The notes under the pieces were generated by a model. It was given only the letters and a program-made list of their open reading frames with translations, had not been told where the DNA came from and made no database searches. From Rhizophagus irregularis (taxonomy: Eukaryota > Glomeromycota > Glomeromycetes > Glomerales > Glomeraceae), in the NCBI RefSeq assembly GCF_026210795.1, contig NC_089455.1, forward strand, positions 1,736,001-1,800,000: 64,000 nucleotides of DNA, in the 5' to 3' direction. The position numbers and the translations under genes were made by a program. Below are positions 1-10,359 of this stretch, piece by piece. The stretch's first letter is position 1, and every line of letters starts with the position of its first letter.

Positions 1-135
1 TACAGAATTAAAAAAAATTTAATTATATATAATCAACTCTTCCTATAGTTATCTCTGTTATAGTCACATTATCATATATAATCACTTCAGGTAGATGTAC
101 CAAATTTTTATATATTAAATCTACTATCTGTAGTC

Positions 136-379
136 TAAAGTTGCTTGCTGAAACCTAGGGGTTTAGGTAAGATGGCATTTTGCCGAAAAGCAAAATTCTG
201 CCAAAACTATATTAAAGTTATATTAAAAAACTGGCAAAACTTTGGAGAATAGCAAAACTGCCAAAACTTATTATAAATGCCGAAACTGCTGAAACTCTGC
301 CAAAACTATAATAAATCTATAGTAAAATTTTGACGAAACTAATCGTAAGATTTTGAAGAGGTTTAGACAAGCAACCTTA
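136..379 (-). mobile_element. hAT-type MITE, 244-bp family, copy A
   Basis: This non-coding element has inverted ends TAAAGTTGCTTGC and TAAGGTTGCTTGTC and is flanked by the perfect 8-bp direct repeat CTGTAGTC (128-135 and 380-387). An 8-bp duplication with TARNG-type ends is characteristic of the hAT superfamily. The interior repeats GCCAAAAC or GCCGAAAC motifs. Two more copies lie at 15348-15591 and 38410-38656, in the opposite orientation. Its length equals that of the 15348 copy. It needs a transposase from elsewhere. Confidence 0.85.
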
Positions 380-387
380 CTGTAGTC

Positions 388-1744
388 ACATTTTACCTAT
401 AATTACTATCACCTTTATTATAGAAAATTATATAATAAAAAAATATCATTTACAATTATATAGTCATGTAAAATTATTTTTAACCAATAAAATTTAATAA
501 TATAATTGATTTATAAAAATTTTGGTATATTTTAAAATAAAGAAATGTGTACAATAATATATTTTTTTTCTAACAAAAAAAGTTTAATATATTTTGTGTA
601 CTTCTATTAAACTAAAAAAATTATTTAAAATTCAGGTTATTACTTTTAAAAGTATGCCACTTTTAAGATTCATAAAAAAAATATACACTTCTTTAACCAA
701 ATTACAATGTAAAGGAATTTGCATTTATGTTAATAATAATTCTAAAAAAACTTAAAATGATATAACTTCTTTTTTTAAAATATAATGGACTTTAAATATA
801 AACTGAATAACAGTTTCTAAAATATTAAAAAAGAGAGTTATTTTTTTAGTAAGGTGATACAAAGTGGTAAAAATGGTTTTTATAGTCCGGCCGGGTTAGT
901 TTTGTTAAGTCTTAAAAAAAAATTTTTTATATTATTACTATGCCAGGTGAAAATTTTTTAAAAATTGAAAAAAAATTTCACATATAAAATTTTTGAAAAA
1001 AAAAATTAAAAGCTGGATTGCCAGGTTATTGAAGTTTGTATGGCCTAATTGATAATATCTATACTTTTTTTAAATATTTACATCAAATTAAAAATTCACA
1101 AGTTAATAAGACATTAAAATTTTGGATTAATTAAATTTTCAATAGTTATATATTTATTTAAATATGATTTTGAAAAAAAAAGCTATTTTTTTTGCACATA
1201 TTAATTTAAGTATATCTAAGAATATTTTAACTTTTTTCAAATAGTTGAATTGTATAATTTAAAAAAAGAAATGACCTTTGATATCATAAATTATATAGTG
1301 AATTAGCAAATACTTTGTTAGAAATATTAATATTATCTTAAAAACAAAAAAAACTTTAGTAATTTTTACGATGATAATATAACTTAGATGATATAATATC
1401 TATACTGGATTTTTTTTATATAACTTCTAATAAAACTCTTGTATATAGACTTATTAATGAAACTAAAAAAGTAAAATTTTTAATGTTCTTATTTTATTTC
1501 TATTTTATATGTTATTATATTGATTATTATACTTGTGTCTGAAATTATTTTAGTATTATGAAAATACATAATTATATAATTTTGTAATTATTAAGTAATT
1601 CATTAAAAAAAACTCTGTATTTCATAATTAATTTTAGATTCTATAATTAATTTTGTATTACAAAAGTATTTGGCCAGAATTAGCTTTAATTTTGGTCGAT
1701 TTATATATATAAACTTTAATAAATAATAACTTAGCATTTAATGA
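388..1744. other. AT-rich non-coding stretch
   Basis: No reading frame longer than about 60 codons and no repeat with clear ends was found. It contains poly-A and poly-T runs and short AT microsatellites only. Confidence 0.5.
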
Positions 1745-3160
1745 TCTATTTTGGATGATTTTACTACCATTTGATTCATCTTGATAAGGTAATTCTAATG
1801 GTAGTAAGATCATTTAAATCCAATCACTAGATCATGTTCTGATATCAATAACTTTAAATATTTATAGCATAATAACTCTATTAATTTTAATATTAGAAAG
1901 ATGATCTTAGAATTATTTCATTATGACGAATCAAATGATAGTAAATTCATTTAAATCACAGGTCAAAAAGTGAAAAATCAGGCATCAATTAGTCACCAAT
2001 CAGGCAGTTTACTAACTTTTGATCCAGTAATCAAAAAAGGATAAAATATAGCTTATTGGAATCATCTCAATAAGATGAATCTAATAGTAGTAAAATTATA
2101 TTTCTAGTATTAATAGTTAATAAAAAATTAAATAATATATAAATAATATATATTTATTTTTATATTTTACTTAATTTCTCATCAAGTATTAATTCTAGAA
2201 ATGCGATTTTACAGGACTCCAGACATCACATATATAACTTATAACTGATCTGCATGAATTTAAGTACTTTTTACTCCTGCTAAAATAGACCTAATTTGCT
2301 AAAAATCAAATTATCACATTTCAAATCTATACTAATTTGCTAAAACTCAAAATATGAGTTAATAATCTTTTTTTTTATTATCAATAAAAAAATAAATGAT
2401 TAATATAAATTAAACTGCCAATTTTTATAATTAAAATATGTAGATTATAGATAAAATAATAATTAATAAAAATAATAAATTAAATAAATAATTATTAAAA
2501 AATAAAATGTTGCGAAACTAAACGGACGGTTTTTGGCCCGCATTATACTTAATTTTGGCCGGAATTATACTTAATTTTGGCCAAAATATGACCTGACCCC
2601 GAAACTAATATTTTTAAAAATATTATTTATAAAGTTAAAAACAAAGGATAAGTTAAATTTAAAAAAAAGTACCAATTTGCTCAAATATAAAATATGACTT
2701 TGTAAAATCAATACAATTTGCTAAAACTCATAATTATGACTATTAATTAATTTTCAATCAATTTGCTCTTTCTAAAATTATGAGTTTAACCTAATTTTGA
2801 TTGAATTTGCTAAAACTCAAATGTGAGTTATATATGTGATGTCTGGGGTCCTGATTTTACTACCATTAGTTTCGTTTTATTGAGACAATTCTAATGAGCT
2901 ATATTTCATACTTTTCTGATCACTAGGTTAAAAGTTAGCAAACTGCCTGATTGGTGACTAATTGATGCCTGATTTTTCACTTTTCGACCTGTGAATCCAA
3001 TCATTAGATTATGCTTCAACACCAAAAATTATTAAATCTTTATAGTAATTTAGCTCCATCAATATCAATGCTATAGAAATAGAACACACATCATTAGATT
3101 TGTCTTGATAAACCAAATCAAATGGTAGTAAGATTATTGAAATTTGATTACTAAATTCAG
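1745..3160. repeat. Decayed palindromic repeat cluster with nested MITE
   Basis: Two nested sets of inverted arms surround the younger element at 2213-2852. The inner arms (about 1957-2110 and 2861-2999) share GCATCAATTAGTCACCAATC and its complement. The outer arms (about 1750-1950 and 3000-3150) carry several copies of a motif of the type CATTAGATTCGTCTTGATGAG with flanking GGTAGTAAAATC. The same motif recurs in unrelated elements at 8.65, 16.4, 32.2, 34.7 and 36.5 kb. This is probably an old fold-back or tandem MITE; the exact ends are lost. Confidence 0.55.
2213..2852. mobile_element. AGGACC-end element, 640 bp, non-autonomous
   Basis: The ends are near-perfect inverted repeats starting AGGACTCCAGACATCACATA (left) and AGGACCCCAGACATCACATA (right, reversed), about 32 bp long. 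They are flanked by a perfect 8-bp duplication GATTTTAC (2205-2212 and 2853-2860). No coding potential is seen. It belongs with the elements at 6820-8799, 36390-36675 and 39385-39620. The perfect duplication suggests a recent insertion into the older palindromic repeat. Confidence 0.85.
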
Positions 3161-3460
3161 AGAAATTGAAAAATTTACAATTTTGCACTATTATGCAAAT
3201 TTCAGAATTTCAGAATATATACAGTTGGCTCGCGTTATAACGAATTTGGTGTTCATGCTGATCTGACCTTCGTTATGGAAAAATTCGGTAACACTATAAC
3301 GGATTTTTTTGACATCCATTGTATACCGAATTTTTATTAAAAATTCGTTAAATATTTTAAAGTAAATTTATATAAATAAATGTAAATTATAATATATTTA
3401 TATTATTTATTATTAAATGTAATACAATTATTATATTATATATTGTAAACATTAATGAAA

Positions 3461-5500
3461 TTAAGAGATATTAATAAAATCATTAAGATTCATTTGTCTC
3501 GCAGAAATAAAACGTTGTTTTAACGCTTCCTTCCTAAGTTTTTTAATGCATCTTATTTCTTCTTTTTTCATATCAAATTTATCCTCTTGTTGCTCTAAAT
3601 ACAAAATCACCTTATCATAATGTTCAATGGCCTCGCTATGAGTAATGGATGGTAAAGGATCAGAATTTAGTTCTTTTACCTTTTGTTCATGATTATTGGG
3701 AAGAACTACTTTCAAAATTTCTTCATTGGATATCATTTCTGCTGTAAGTTCAGATTCATCACATTGAATAAATTCATCAGCAGTTAAAGGATTTTCAAGA
3801 TTAAGTTTATCAATTAAATCTTGAACTTCTTTCAGCTCATTTGTATGTGTTAGAAGAACTTGTGTTTCAGCACAGAAATCCATATCAATTTCACTTTCAT
3901 TATCTTTAGGTAAAATATCTGCTTTTAACCAGCAATTTTCAATAGTTGATTGAGTAACATTATCCCATACGCGTGCGACATATTTGATGCACTTTTTGAT
4001 ATTAATTTCAACAGGGTTAATGCCAAATTCATTATAATTATCAAAGGCTTTAACCCGATTTCGCAATAATAATTTTTGGTATTGTGCCTGAAATAAAATT
4101 AAATTTTTTATAGTTAATAAAAGGATTTGAAATTACTAAAATATAAGGTGTAGATTTGAAGTTAAAGTATAAATTCAACTACCTTGAAACTGTTAATGAT
4201 CCCTTGATCACATGGCTGGAGGTATGAAGTGGTATTTGGAGGAAGGAATTCAATTTTAATATTAGTTAATTTTGTATTTTCATTGAGAGAATGAGTTGGT
4301 GCATTATCAACAAGAAGAATGATATTTCGGTTCTGTGCTCTCATTTGAGCATCAAGCCTTTTAAGATATGCATTCCAGATCGATACTTGCATCCAACTTT
4401 TTGAATTCCAATAATAATTTACTGGAAGAGTAGTTTTGTTAATATTTTTTAGAGCCCGGGGATTTTCATATTTGTGTATGAATAAGGGGCGCAACTTTTC
4501 AGTCCCAGTTGCGTTACAAGTAAATAAGACCGTTATACAATCCTTTAAATTATTTCGTTCAACCCACAGGACCATTAGATATGGTGTGATTAGGTCGCAT
4601 TTCTAAAAAAAGACCTGTCTCTTCACAGTTAAAAATATCATTGGGATCATAATTTTTTAGAATTTGGCGAAGATTTTCGCGCATTGTGTCGAGTTCTGCA
4701 AGTGGTGCGCTTGCCGCTTCTCCAAATGCATATTATATTGTTTAAGATTATGCCGTTTTTTAAATTTGTCGATCCATCCATCTGATCCCTTGAATTTTTC
4801 TTCATTACACAAAAAGCAAATTCTAAAGCTTTGATTGAAAGAATATCATCACTGATAATAAGACCAGCCTAAGGAAATGCATTTTCCACCCAAAGAAGCT
4901 AAAAGCCTCTTCAATAACAATAAAAGTGAGCTTTTCTTCTCGTCTCAAAGGCTAGCTTGATACGAATAAAGATTCACAGCAAGCCAACGGTCTTTTGTCT
5001 TTAGAATATCACAAATCATCCCTTCGCTAAGCGTCATCTCTTTGGCTAGGTCTTTGTTTTTTAAGAAAGATGAAGATTTTTTTTAAAGAAACTTCGACTT
5101 TCATGCAGCAGGTAAGGATCTATAAAAAAAGAAAATTCGGAATTTGTCGCGAAAAGTATGGAAAATGTCCGGAAATTTTCTGTGCGTCGGAAAACATTTG
5201 GAAATGGTCATGTTTTGGAACATTTTCCGGACGCTGATTCTGGATTCAAATTCTGACAAATTCTGGACAAATTCTGGAGTGCGCAAAATGTCTGGAATTT
5301 GTGCGTCCGGAAAGTGTTCCAAAACGTAACCGTTTCCAAATGTTTTCCAGACGCACGGAAAATTTCCAGACATTTTCCATACTTTTCAGGACAAATTCCG
5401 AATTTTCTTTTTTTATAGGGAGAGACTTACGTTTTTTAGGGGCAGAAGTTTCCTTAGAAAGTTGTTTCTTGAACAGGTTAATAGGCTTAGCTTTCGGCAT
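3461..5500 (-). pseudogene. pogo/Tigger (CENP-B/jerky-like) transposase pseudogene
   Basis: Reading leftward from an ATG at 5500, a lysine-rich N-terminus is cut by the fold-back insertion (5118-5420). A helix-turn-helix of CENP-B N-type follows (around 5060-4960, LAKEMTLSEGMICDIL, then KDRWLAVN). Frameshifts scatter the next part, with fragments such as IFNCEETGLF. The DDE domain at 4575-4183 is well kept: a GTEKLRPLFIHK block, the second aspartate in IILLVDNAPTH, and the third in LPPNTTSYLQPCDQGIINSFK. An intron at 4088-4182 (gtagtt...ttcag) joins it in frame to the C-terminal exon ending at 3461, which has the family block IKKCIKYVARVWDNV followed by TIENCWLKADIL. Frameshifts and the insertion make it inactive. 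Role in the intact family: cut-and-paste transposition at TA sites. The last two exons are open. Confidence 0.85.
5118..5420. repeat. Fold-back (palindromic) element inside the pogo transposase
   Basis: The two halves are near-perfect inverted copies: CTATAAAAAAAGAAAATTCG at the left and the same sequence reversed at the right, continuing for over 120 bp per arm. It interrupts the transposase N-terminus just after the lysine-rich start. No target duplication was identified. Ends of the type CCCTATAAAAAA are shared with the palindromes at 20709-20912 and 30917-31008, suggesting one family. Short open frames across it on both strands are by-products of the palindrome. Confidence 0.75.
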
Positions 5501-5812
5501 TTCAAAAAAAAAGAATAGAAAATATGAAAACTAACACGAAATACGACGCGAACATCCCTTAAAAAAATACATTTTGCGACAAATCTTCGTTATAATTAAA
5601 AAAAATTTCGGTATAAAAAAAATTCATTATAATGCGATTCATTTTATATATATAATTTATGCAGTTTTATTTCGTTATACGTTATACAGCATTTTAATAG
5701 TAAAATTCAGTTTAGCGAAATTTTATTCATATGATAAAATCTGTACCATAATGAAAATTCGTTGTATTAAATAATTCGTTAAATCGAAATTCGTTGTAAC
5801 GTGAGCCGACTG

Positions 5813-6122
5813 TAATTAATTTCGTAATATATAATTAATTATATAATTATATAATTAATTACAATTTTATAATTTCAGATTTCAGATTTATCAATTGAAT
5901 TTTAGAAATAACTATAATTATTATTTATTATTTTTACATTAATAGTAGCACTAATTGATTTTATTTTTATTAATAGGATAAAATTAGATTGACTGTAATA
6001 TTAATATTAAATGCATCTGAAAACCACAAGTTAAAACTACTAGTAATCAGATTCTTGAAATTGCAGGCTTTTTACAGTATTTAAACTTCCTAACTTTTAT
6101 ATAATTTATCAAATAGGAAAGA
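5813..6122. other. AT-rich non-coding stretch
   Basis: Nothing beyond short AT repeats such as alternating ATAATTAATTATATAATTAT was seen. Confidence 0.4.
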
Positions 6123-6125
6123 TAG

Positions 6126-6398
6126 CACTGGTAAAAAAATGATTTATCCTACACATATCTTACACATATTGGATACTCAAAATGTAGAAAATCATACACA
6201 AATAATACACATATCATACACATATCGGGTACTAATATATATATCATACATATATCAGGTACCTGATAGGTATATATATATATAAATATATGTGTATGAT
6301 ATGTGTATTATTTGTGTATGATTTTCTACATTTTGAGTACCCGATATATGTAAGATATGTGTAGGATATGTGTAGGATAGACCATTTTTTTACCAGTG
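6126..6398. mobile_element. Palindromic MITE with TAG duplications
   Basis: Nearly the whole 273 bp is an inverted repeat starting CACTGGTAAAAAAATG at the left and CACTGGTAAAAAAATGG at the right (reversed). The arms contain repeated CCTACACATATCTTACACAT-like units. The flanks are TAG (6123-6125) and TAG (6399-6401). A 3-bp T-A-x duplication is typical of PIF/Harbinger elements, but a TA-target element cannot be excluded. It has no coding capacity. Confidence 0.75.
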
Positions 6399-6401
6399 TA
6401 G

Positions 6402-6811
6402 TGAAGAAAAAAAAAAAATATTATTAAACTTATTAATTTGAATTGTATTTTTTCTAATAATCATAACATCAAAATTTTAGTTTATAAATGCCAGAATATA
6501 TATAGTATATTTATTTAAAAATTTATATTTATAAATTTATATTTATAATTATTAAAATAAGTTAAATACAAATAATTATATTTAGCATCTGATTAAATGA
6601 TTGAAAAGAATTGTTAGAAGACCTTCTACCTACTATTAAAATAGATTACTCTATAGTCTAAGATAAGATTTACATATAAACTTTTTAAAGATTTTACTAT
6701 AAAAAAAAATTTTATATTATATTATTACGATTTTTTTCCTTTTTAGTTAATTAATTAATAGAATTTAAGTAAATCCTAAGGTAAAATTTTATATGAAAGT
6801 AAAATTTTACC
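6402..6811. other. AT-rich non-coding stretch
   Basis: No supported gene or element ends were seen in this stretch. Confidence 0.4.
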
Positions 6812-7085
6812 AGTAACTAAGGATCCTGAATAATATATACTGATACAACTCACATTTGAAGTACTAACAGTCATACTTTATTAATTATTATGCACACTCA
6901 AAACATATATAAGAGATAACAAATATAAGAAAAAACAAAAATGAAATAGTTGCACGAAAAAGTACATATAGAGAAAAAACTAATCTATAAAAACCAAATT
7001 CGTATACCCTAACTTTAAACCACAAATAGCAAAATTTCAGGTCAACTACCCAGGTCTAAACAATCTCAACTCACAATAACGAAGG

Positions 7086-7480
7086 CTAACATACAAGTTC
7101 AGACGAGAACTGTTCAACTACTCCGATGACCCCAGCAGATAATAAAATCCTAGAAAAATCAGGATCACAAATTTGTAGCGAGGAAGAAAGCATATCGGCT
7201 GAGGAAGAGTAACGCATATTAGCTATAAGAAGAAATTTATTAGAAAGCGACACTATATAAATACAATGCAGAAAATCCAATATTCTGCGAGTAAATACAA
7301 AAAGTCCAACATATATTTTAAATAAATACGCAAAGCGAGTTATTTGATCATAAATAGAAGGATGAAGATGATACAGTCTATCATAAAATTTAAAATCTGC
7401 AGATGAAAAAGAAGGAGAAACTAAGACCGCTCCAAAACCCAAAAATCGTATAGAAATTTTCCAAAATGACTGATGTCTAT
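7086..7480 (-). pseudogene. Second coding segment of the AGGACC-end element
   Basis: An open frame on the minus strand extends upstream of the ATG at 7442 to about 7480, just after a possible splice acceptor (tttatag). It begins HQSFWKISIRFLGFG and ends EQFSSELVC. The intervening 7500-7626 holds a proline-rich in-frame piece (W-P-P-S-F and P-L-P-L-P-P-P), so the two segments were probably one protein joined by an intron or broken by a frameshift. No catalytic triad or known domain is visible. Confidence 0.4.
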
Positions 7481-7626
7481 AAATGACTCTTAAGTTAAGG
7501 AGGAGGCAGAGGCAACGGAGCAGGAAGTTGTTTTGAAGAAATCTCAGTCAAATCTAAAGCAAAAGAAGGAGGCCATATATAAAGTGGAATAAAGGAAAAA
7601 TAAACTGAACGGAAAAATAACTCTAT

Positions 7627-8343
7627 CTATTCAGTTTTATAATATGTTAAAGTTTCATTATCAAAAGGCAGGAAAAAAGATTCATCATTAGAATCTGAAA
7701 GTTCATCATCTGAATTGGATAAAAATATCAAACTCGTATTGTCGTAAAAAACTAAAACAGGAGAAGAAGGATAAGAAAAAGTTGATGGAACCAGAGGAAG
7801 ACTACATTCAGTATACATTGTACTTAAAAATTCATCTATTAATAGGTCATCTTCAATTAGATCATCTTCATCAACATTAGGATCGAGGTATTTATTCCAA
7901 TTAATTGCCGGAGAAATAATATTATCAAAAGAAATATCTGAAGAACTCATATTTCCAAGGAAACTATCCAAATAATCTACATCATGGAAACTTAGATCGG
8001 CAGGAACAGAACTCTCAAATGAGTCATCAATAAAAAGATCCGTAGATAGGCTGATTGGTGTAACAGGATCATCAGAGGTCGATTTTTCATAGAGAGTAAA
8101 CTGAATATCCTTTTTTTCAGTATATACATCAGAAATAAAATTCCAAGTAGGTAACGATAAAGTATTCCAAAAAGAAGTATTAATAAAGGGCTCATAACGA
8201 GTTCTATGGAATAAAAGATATTTTCTGACATAAGAAAGGTTGCGAGAATATTAAACTTGAAGAGAAATAAGCCAGAGGATAAAGCAAGGGTTGTTCTCAT
8301 CATCGTCAGAATCTTCTTCATGTAAACCTTTATCAAGACACAT
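7627..8343 (-). pseudogene. Acidic protein of the AGGACC-end element, one in-frame stop
   Basis: From an ATG at 8343 the frame runs to a stop at 7627, interrupted only by a TAA at 8251-8253. About 238 codons are covered. The N-terminus has an acidic run (HEEDSDDDENN). The part after the stop is rich in D, E, S and aromatic residues (for example SFWNTLSLPTWNF, then LIEDDLLIDEF, then SDDELSDSNDES). No domain was recognised. The TAA could have been CAA. The gene fills the right half of the element and is followed downstream by the segment at 7086-7480. It may be a transposase N-terminal region, an accessory protein or a captured fragment. I cannot assign a function. Confidence 0.55.
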
Positions 8344-8805
8344 AACCACTCAATATTATCAAATAAAATAATATTAAACAAAAGTAAATAAAAGGGGAAA
8401 AATTGTCTCAGGTAATCGCCAAGAAATCCTGTAGAAACAAAGAAAAATATTTAAATTTATTTTAATTATTTAACCCCAGAAGGAGAACGGGAAAAGAGTT
8501 ACAAAGATCCTCATAACTCACATTTGAGTTTGCGTAGAGTTTATATTAAAGTTTTCAAAAGTTGTGTATTACAGGGATATTTTTAAAATTTCGTTATCCT
8601 ACATACCCCTGTTTTTAATATAACCGGTGATTCGATTTTAATAAAATTTATATCATTGGATTCGTCTCTATGAGAGGATTCTAATGATAGTAAAATCGAA
8701 TTTCTAGCTTCAATATTGACAGAGTTATGTCATAAAATGTATTTTTACTTCAGTATTTAAAGTTTACTTGTGAGTTATATTAGTATTATTTGGGGTCCTA
8801 GTAAC

Positions 8806-9492
8806 TAGTGTTCTGCATGAATCAATTTGTGACATGATGTGACTTTGATTACTTTTAAAGAGTAAAAATGTATTTTGCAAATAACTTTTGATTTAGCAAT
8901 CTGATTTTAATGATTTTTTTTTTATTTTAATCAGAATAATAAGAGTTATCAATTAAAAAAAATCATCAAAATAGATCACTAGATTCTGAGATAATTATTT
9001 TTAGAAGTTAAATTGAGTTCAAATTGAGTCCAAATTAAATCAAATTTCAGAAGAAAAATTTGATTTGTAGCGAATATTATTAGTAACATATTTTAGTAGT
9101 AAATAGGGTTCTGTTATCAGAATAAATTATAATTTCAGATATATCTTTAATTACAACCTAAAATCATTCTCTTTCCTTTTTTTGTTAAAAATTCCAGTTA
9201 ACTGGATATTATTAAATGAAAAAACTTCTTTAATTCTAAAGGTCTATAATTTATTCATTGAAATTAATAAATATAATAACCATTGTATATTTTTTCTAAT
9301 TTTTTGTCTTTATAGTTATGTGATTCCGCTTCTTAAAATGTGAAAAAAAGTTAAGTTGAAAGGAAATATTGTATAAAGTTATTTTATAGACATTATTCTG
9401 AAATATTGATTTATATCTAATTATAACTAATATAATCTGTTTTGATAGATTACACAATTGTTTTTTCTTAATTAGTTAGCTGGCTAAACTTT
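8806..9492. other. Non-coding; possible solo hAT end at 8806
   Basis: TAGTGTTCTGCATGAATCAA starting at 8806 matches the right end (reversed) of the hAT MITE at 11733-12014 (TAGTGTTCTTCACGAATCAA). No partner end with a matching duplication was found, so this is probably the remnant of another copy, broken by the AGGACC element beside it. The rest is AT-rich without genes. Confidence 0.45.
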
Positions 9493-10005
9493 GCTACCTA
9501 ATACTGTATATTTATTCATATTTATTTTTTACTTATTACCAGAAGAAGTAGAAAAAATATCATAATAACTGTCTATATCTAAATTCCTAAAAGTCATTTT
9601 AGTAAAGGTAATAGTTTATCCTTTTTCTTTTGAAGTATAGAATGTAGCTTTAGCATTTAATTTTATAAAACTCTTAGCAGAGTTTTTTATTAAAGATTCT
9701 AGTTGTATGTCTTTTGATTGGTATTCAGTATTTTTAATAATTTTCATTTCCATTGACATCACTTGGTTTGATATTGACATATCATTAATAAATTCTACTG
9801 ATATTAACTTATCTATCTGTTTTTGAAATACTGCTTTTATGATATTTTTTATAGATGCTTTATAATCTTTGATAAAAACAGAGATAATAAAAAATAGATA
9901 AATAAATCAAACCTTATTTTTGATACCAAGTTCCTTAAATTCAGCCTTATAGGTTTTAACAAAATTATTAATATATTTGTAGCTCTCTTTTAGCAAAATA
10001 CTTTT
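9493..10005 (-). pseudogene. Decayed LINE-type ORF1-like fragment
   Basis: Translating leftward from about 10005 gives FKELGIKNK, then from about 9880 about 100 codons with family-like blocks FINDMSISNQ, KLNAKATFYTSKEKG, a TAA, then TITFTKMTFRNLDID. The same order of blocks occurs in the plus-strand copy at 49560-50800 (KKLGIKNN, ELTNDMLVS, KLNAKAIPYIPKEKG, TITFAEMASRNLDVG), so the two are homologous. I associate this protein with LINE-type elements of Rhizophagus from memory; the homology between the two copies is seen directly. In-frame stops and loss of both ends make it a pseudogene. Confidence 0.55.
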
Positions 10006-10359
10006 GATATAAAAGTTAATAGCAGTTGGATAAATATTTTAAAGCTGTAAAAAAGTTGCATAATATACAGTATTTATAAAAAGTTTTTCTATTTGATAAA
10101 GTATTAATGACTTTATCTTCAGTAAAGTCTGTATCTTTTTTATTAAAGTCATTTTTAAAGTAATAAAGTTATAAAAATAAAATTATTTTTTTTATAAAAA
10201 AAATTGATATAATAATTATTGAAAAAGAGTTTATTATCTAATCTTTAATTCACCTTTAAGACATTTAATTTTTTTTTCAAGTTTTCTATTTTTCTTTTAT
10301 ATTTATTTATTATAAAAATTGCAGCTTTTCATATAATAAAGCTTTTTTTAATTCTTTAA

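Larger units (their letters stand above)
3222..5812 (-). mobile_element. pogo/Tigger-type DNA transposon (decayed)
   Basis: The element is bounded by inverted ends CAGTTGGCTCGCGTTATAAC (left) and CAGTCGGCTCACGTTACAAC (right, reversed) and flanked by TA on both sides (3220-3221, 5813-5814), the target of Tc1/mariner-pogo elements. It is about 2.6 kb including a later 303-bp fold-back insertion. It encodes the CENP-B/jerky-like DDE transposase pseudogene on the minus strand. The inverted ends differ by a few transitions, so it is not young. Confidence 0.9.
6820..8799 (-). mobile_element. AGGACC-end element, 1,980 bp, with coding capacity
   Basis: The ends read AGGATCCTGAATAATATATA at the left and AGGACCCCAAATAATACTAA at the right (reversed), with a further shared block ACAACTCACATTTG / ATAACTCACAAGTA, so the inverted repeats are about 45 bp. 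The flanks carry the perfect 8-bp repeat AGTAACTA (6812-6819 and 8800-8807). The interior codes on the minus strand for an acidic protein and a second segment. The rightmost ~290 bp matches the short element at 36390-36675, which looks like an internal-deletion derivative. An 8-bp duplication is known for hAT, P and KDZ/Zisupton superfamilies; the AGGACC end does not let me choose. Confidence 0.85.

Noticed and set aside
5101-5534. Overlapping open frames on both strands
   Set aside because: They arise from the fold-back palindrome and the first codons of the pogo transposase read through it.
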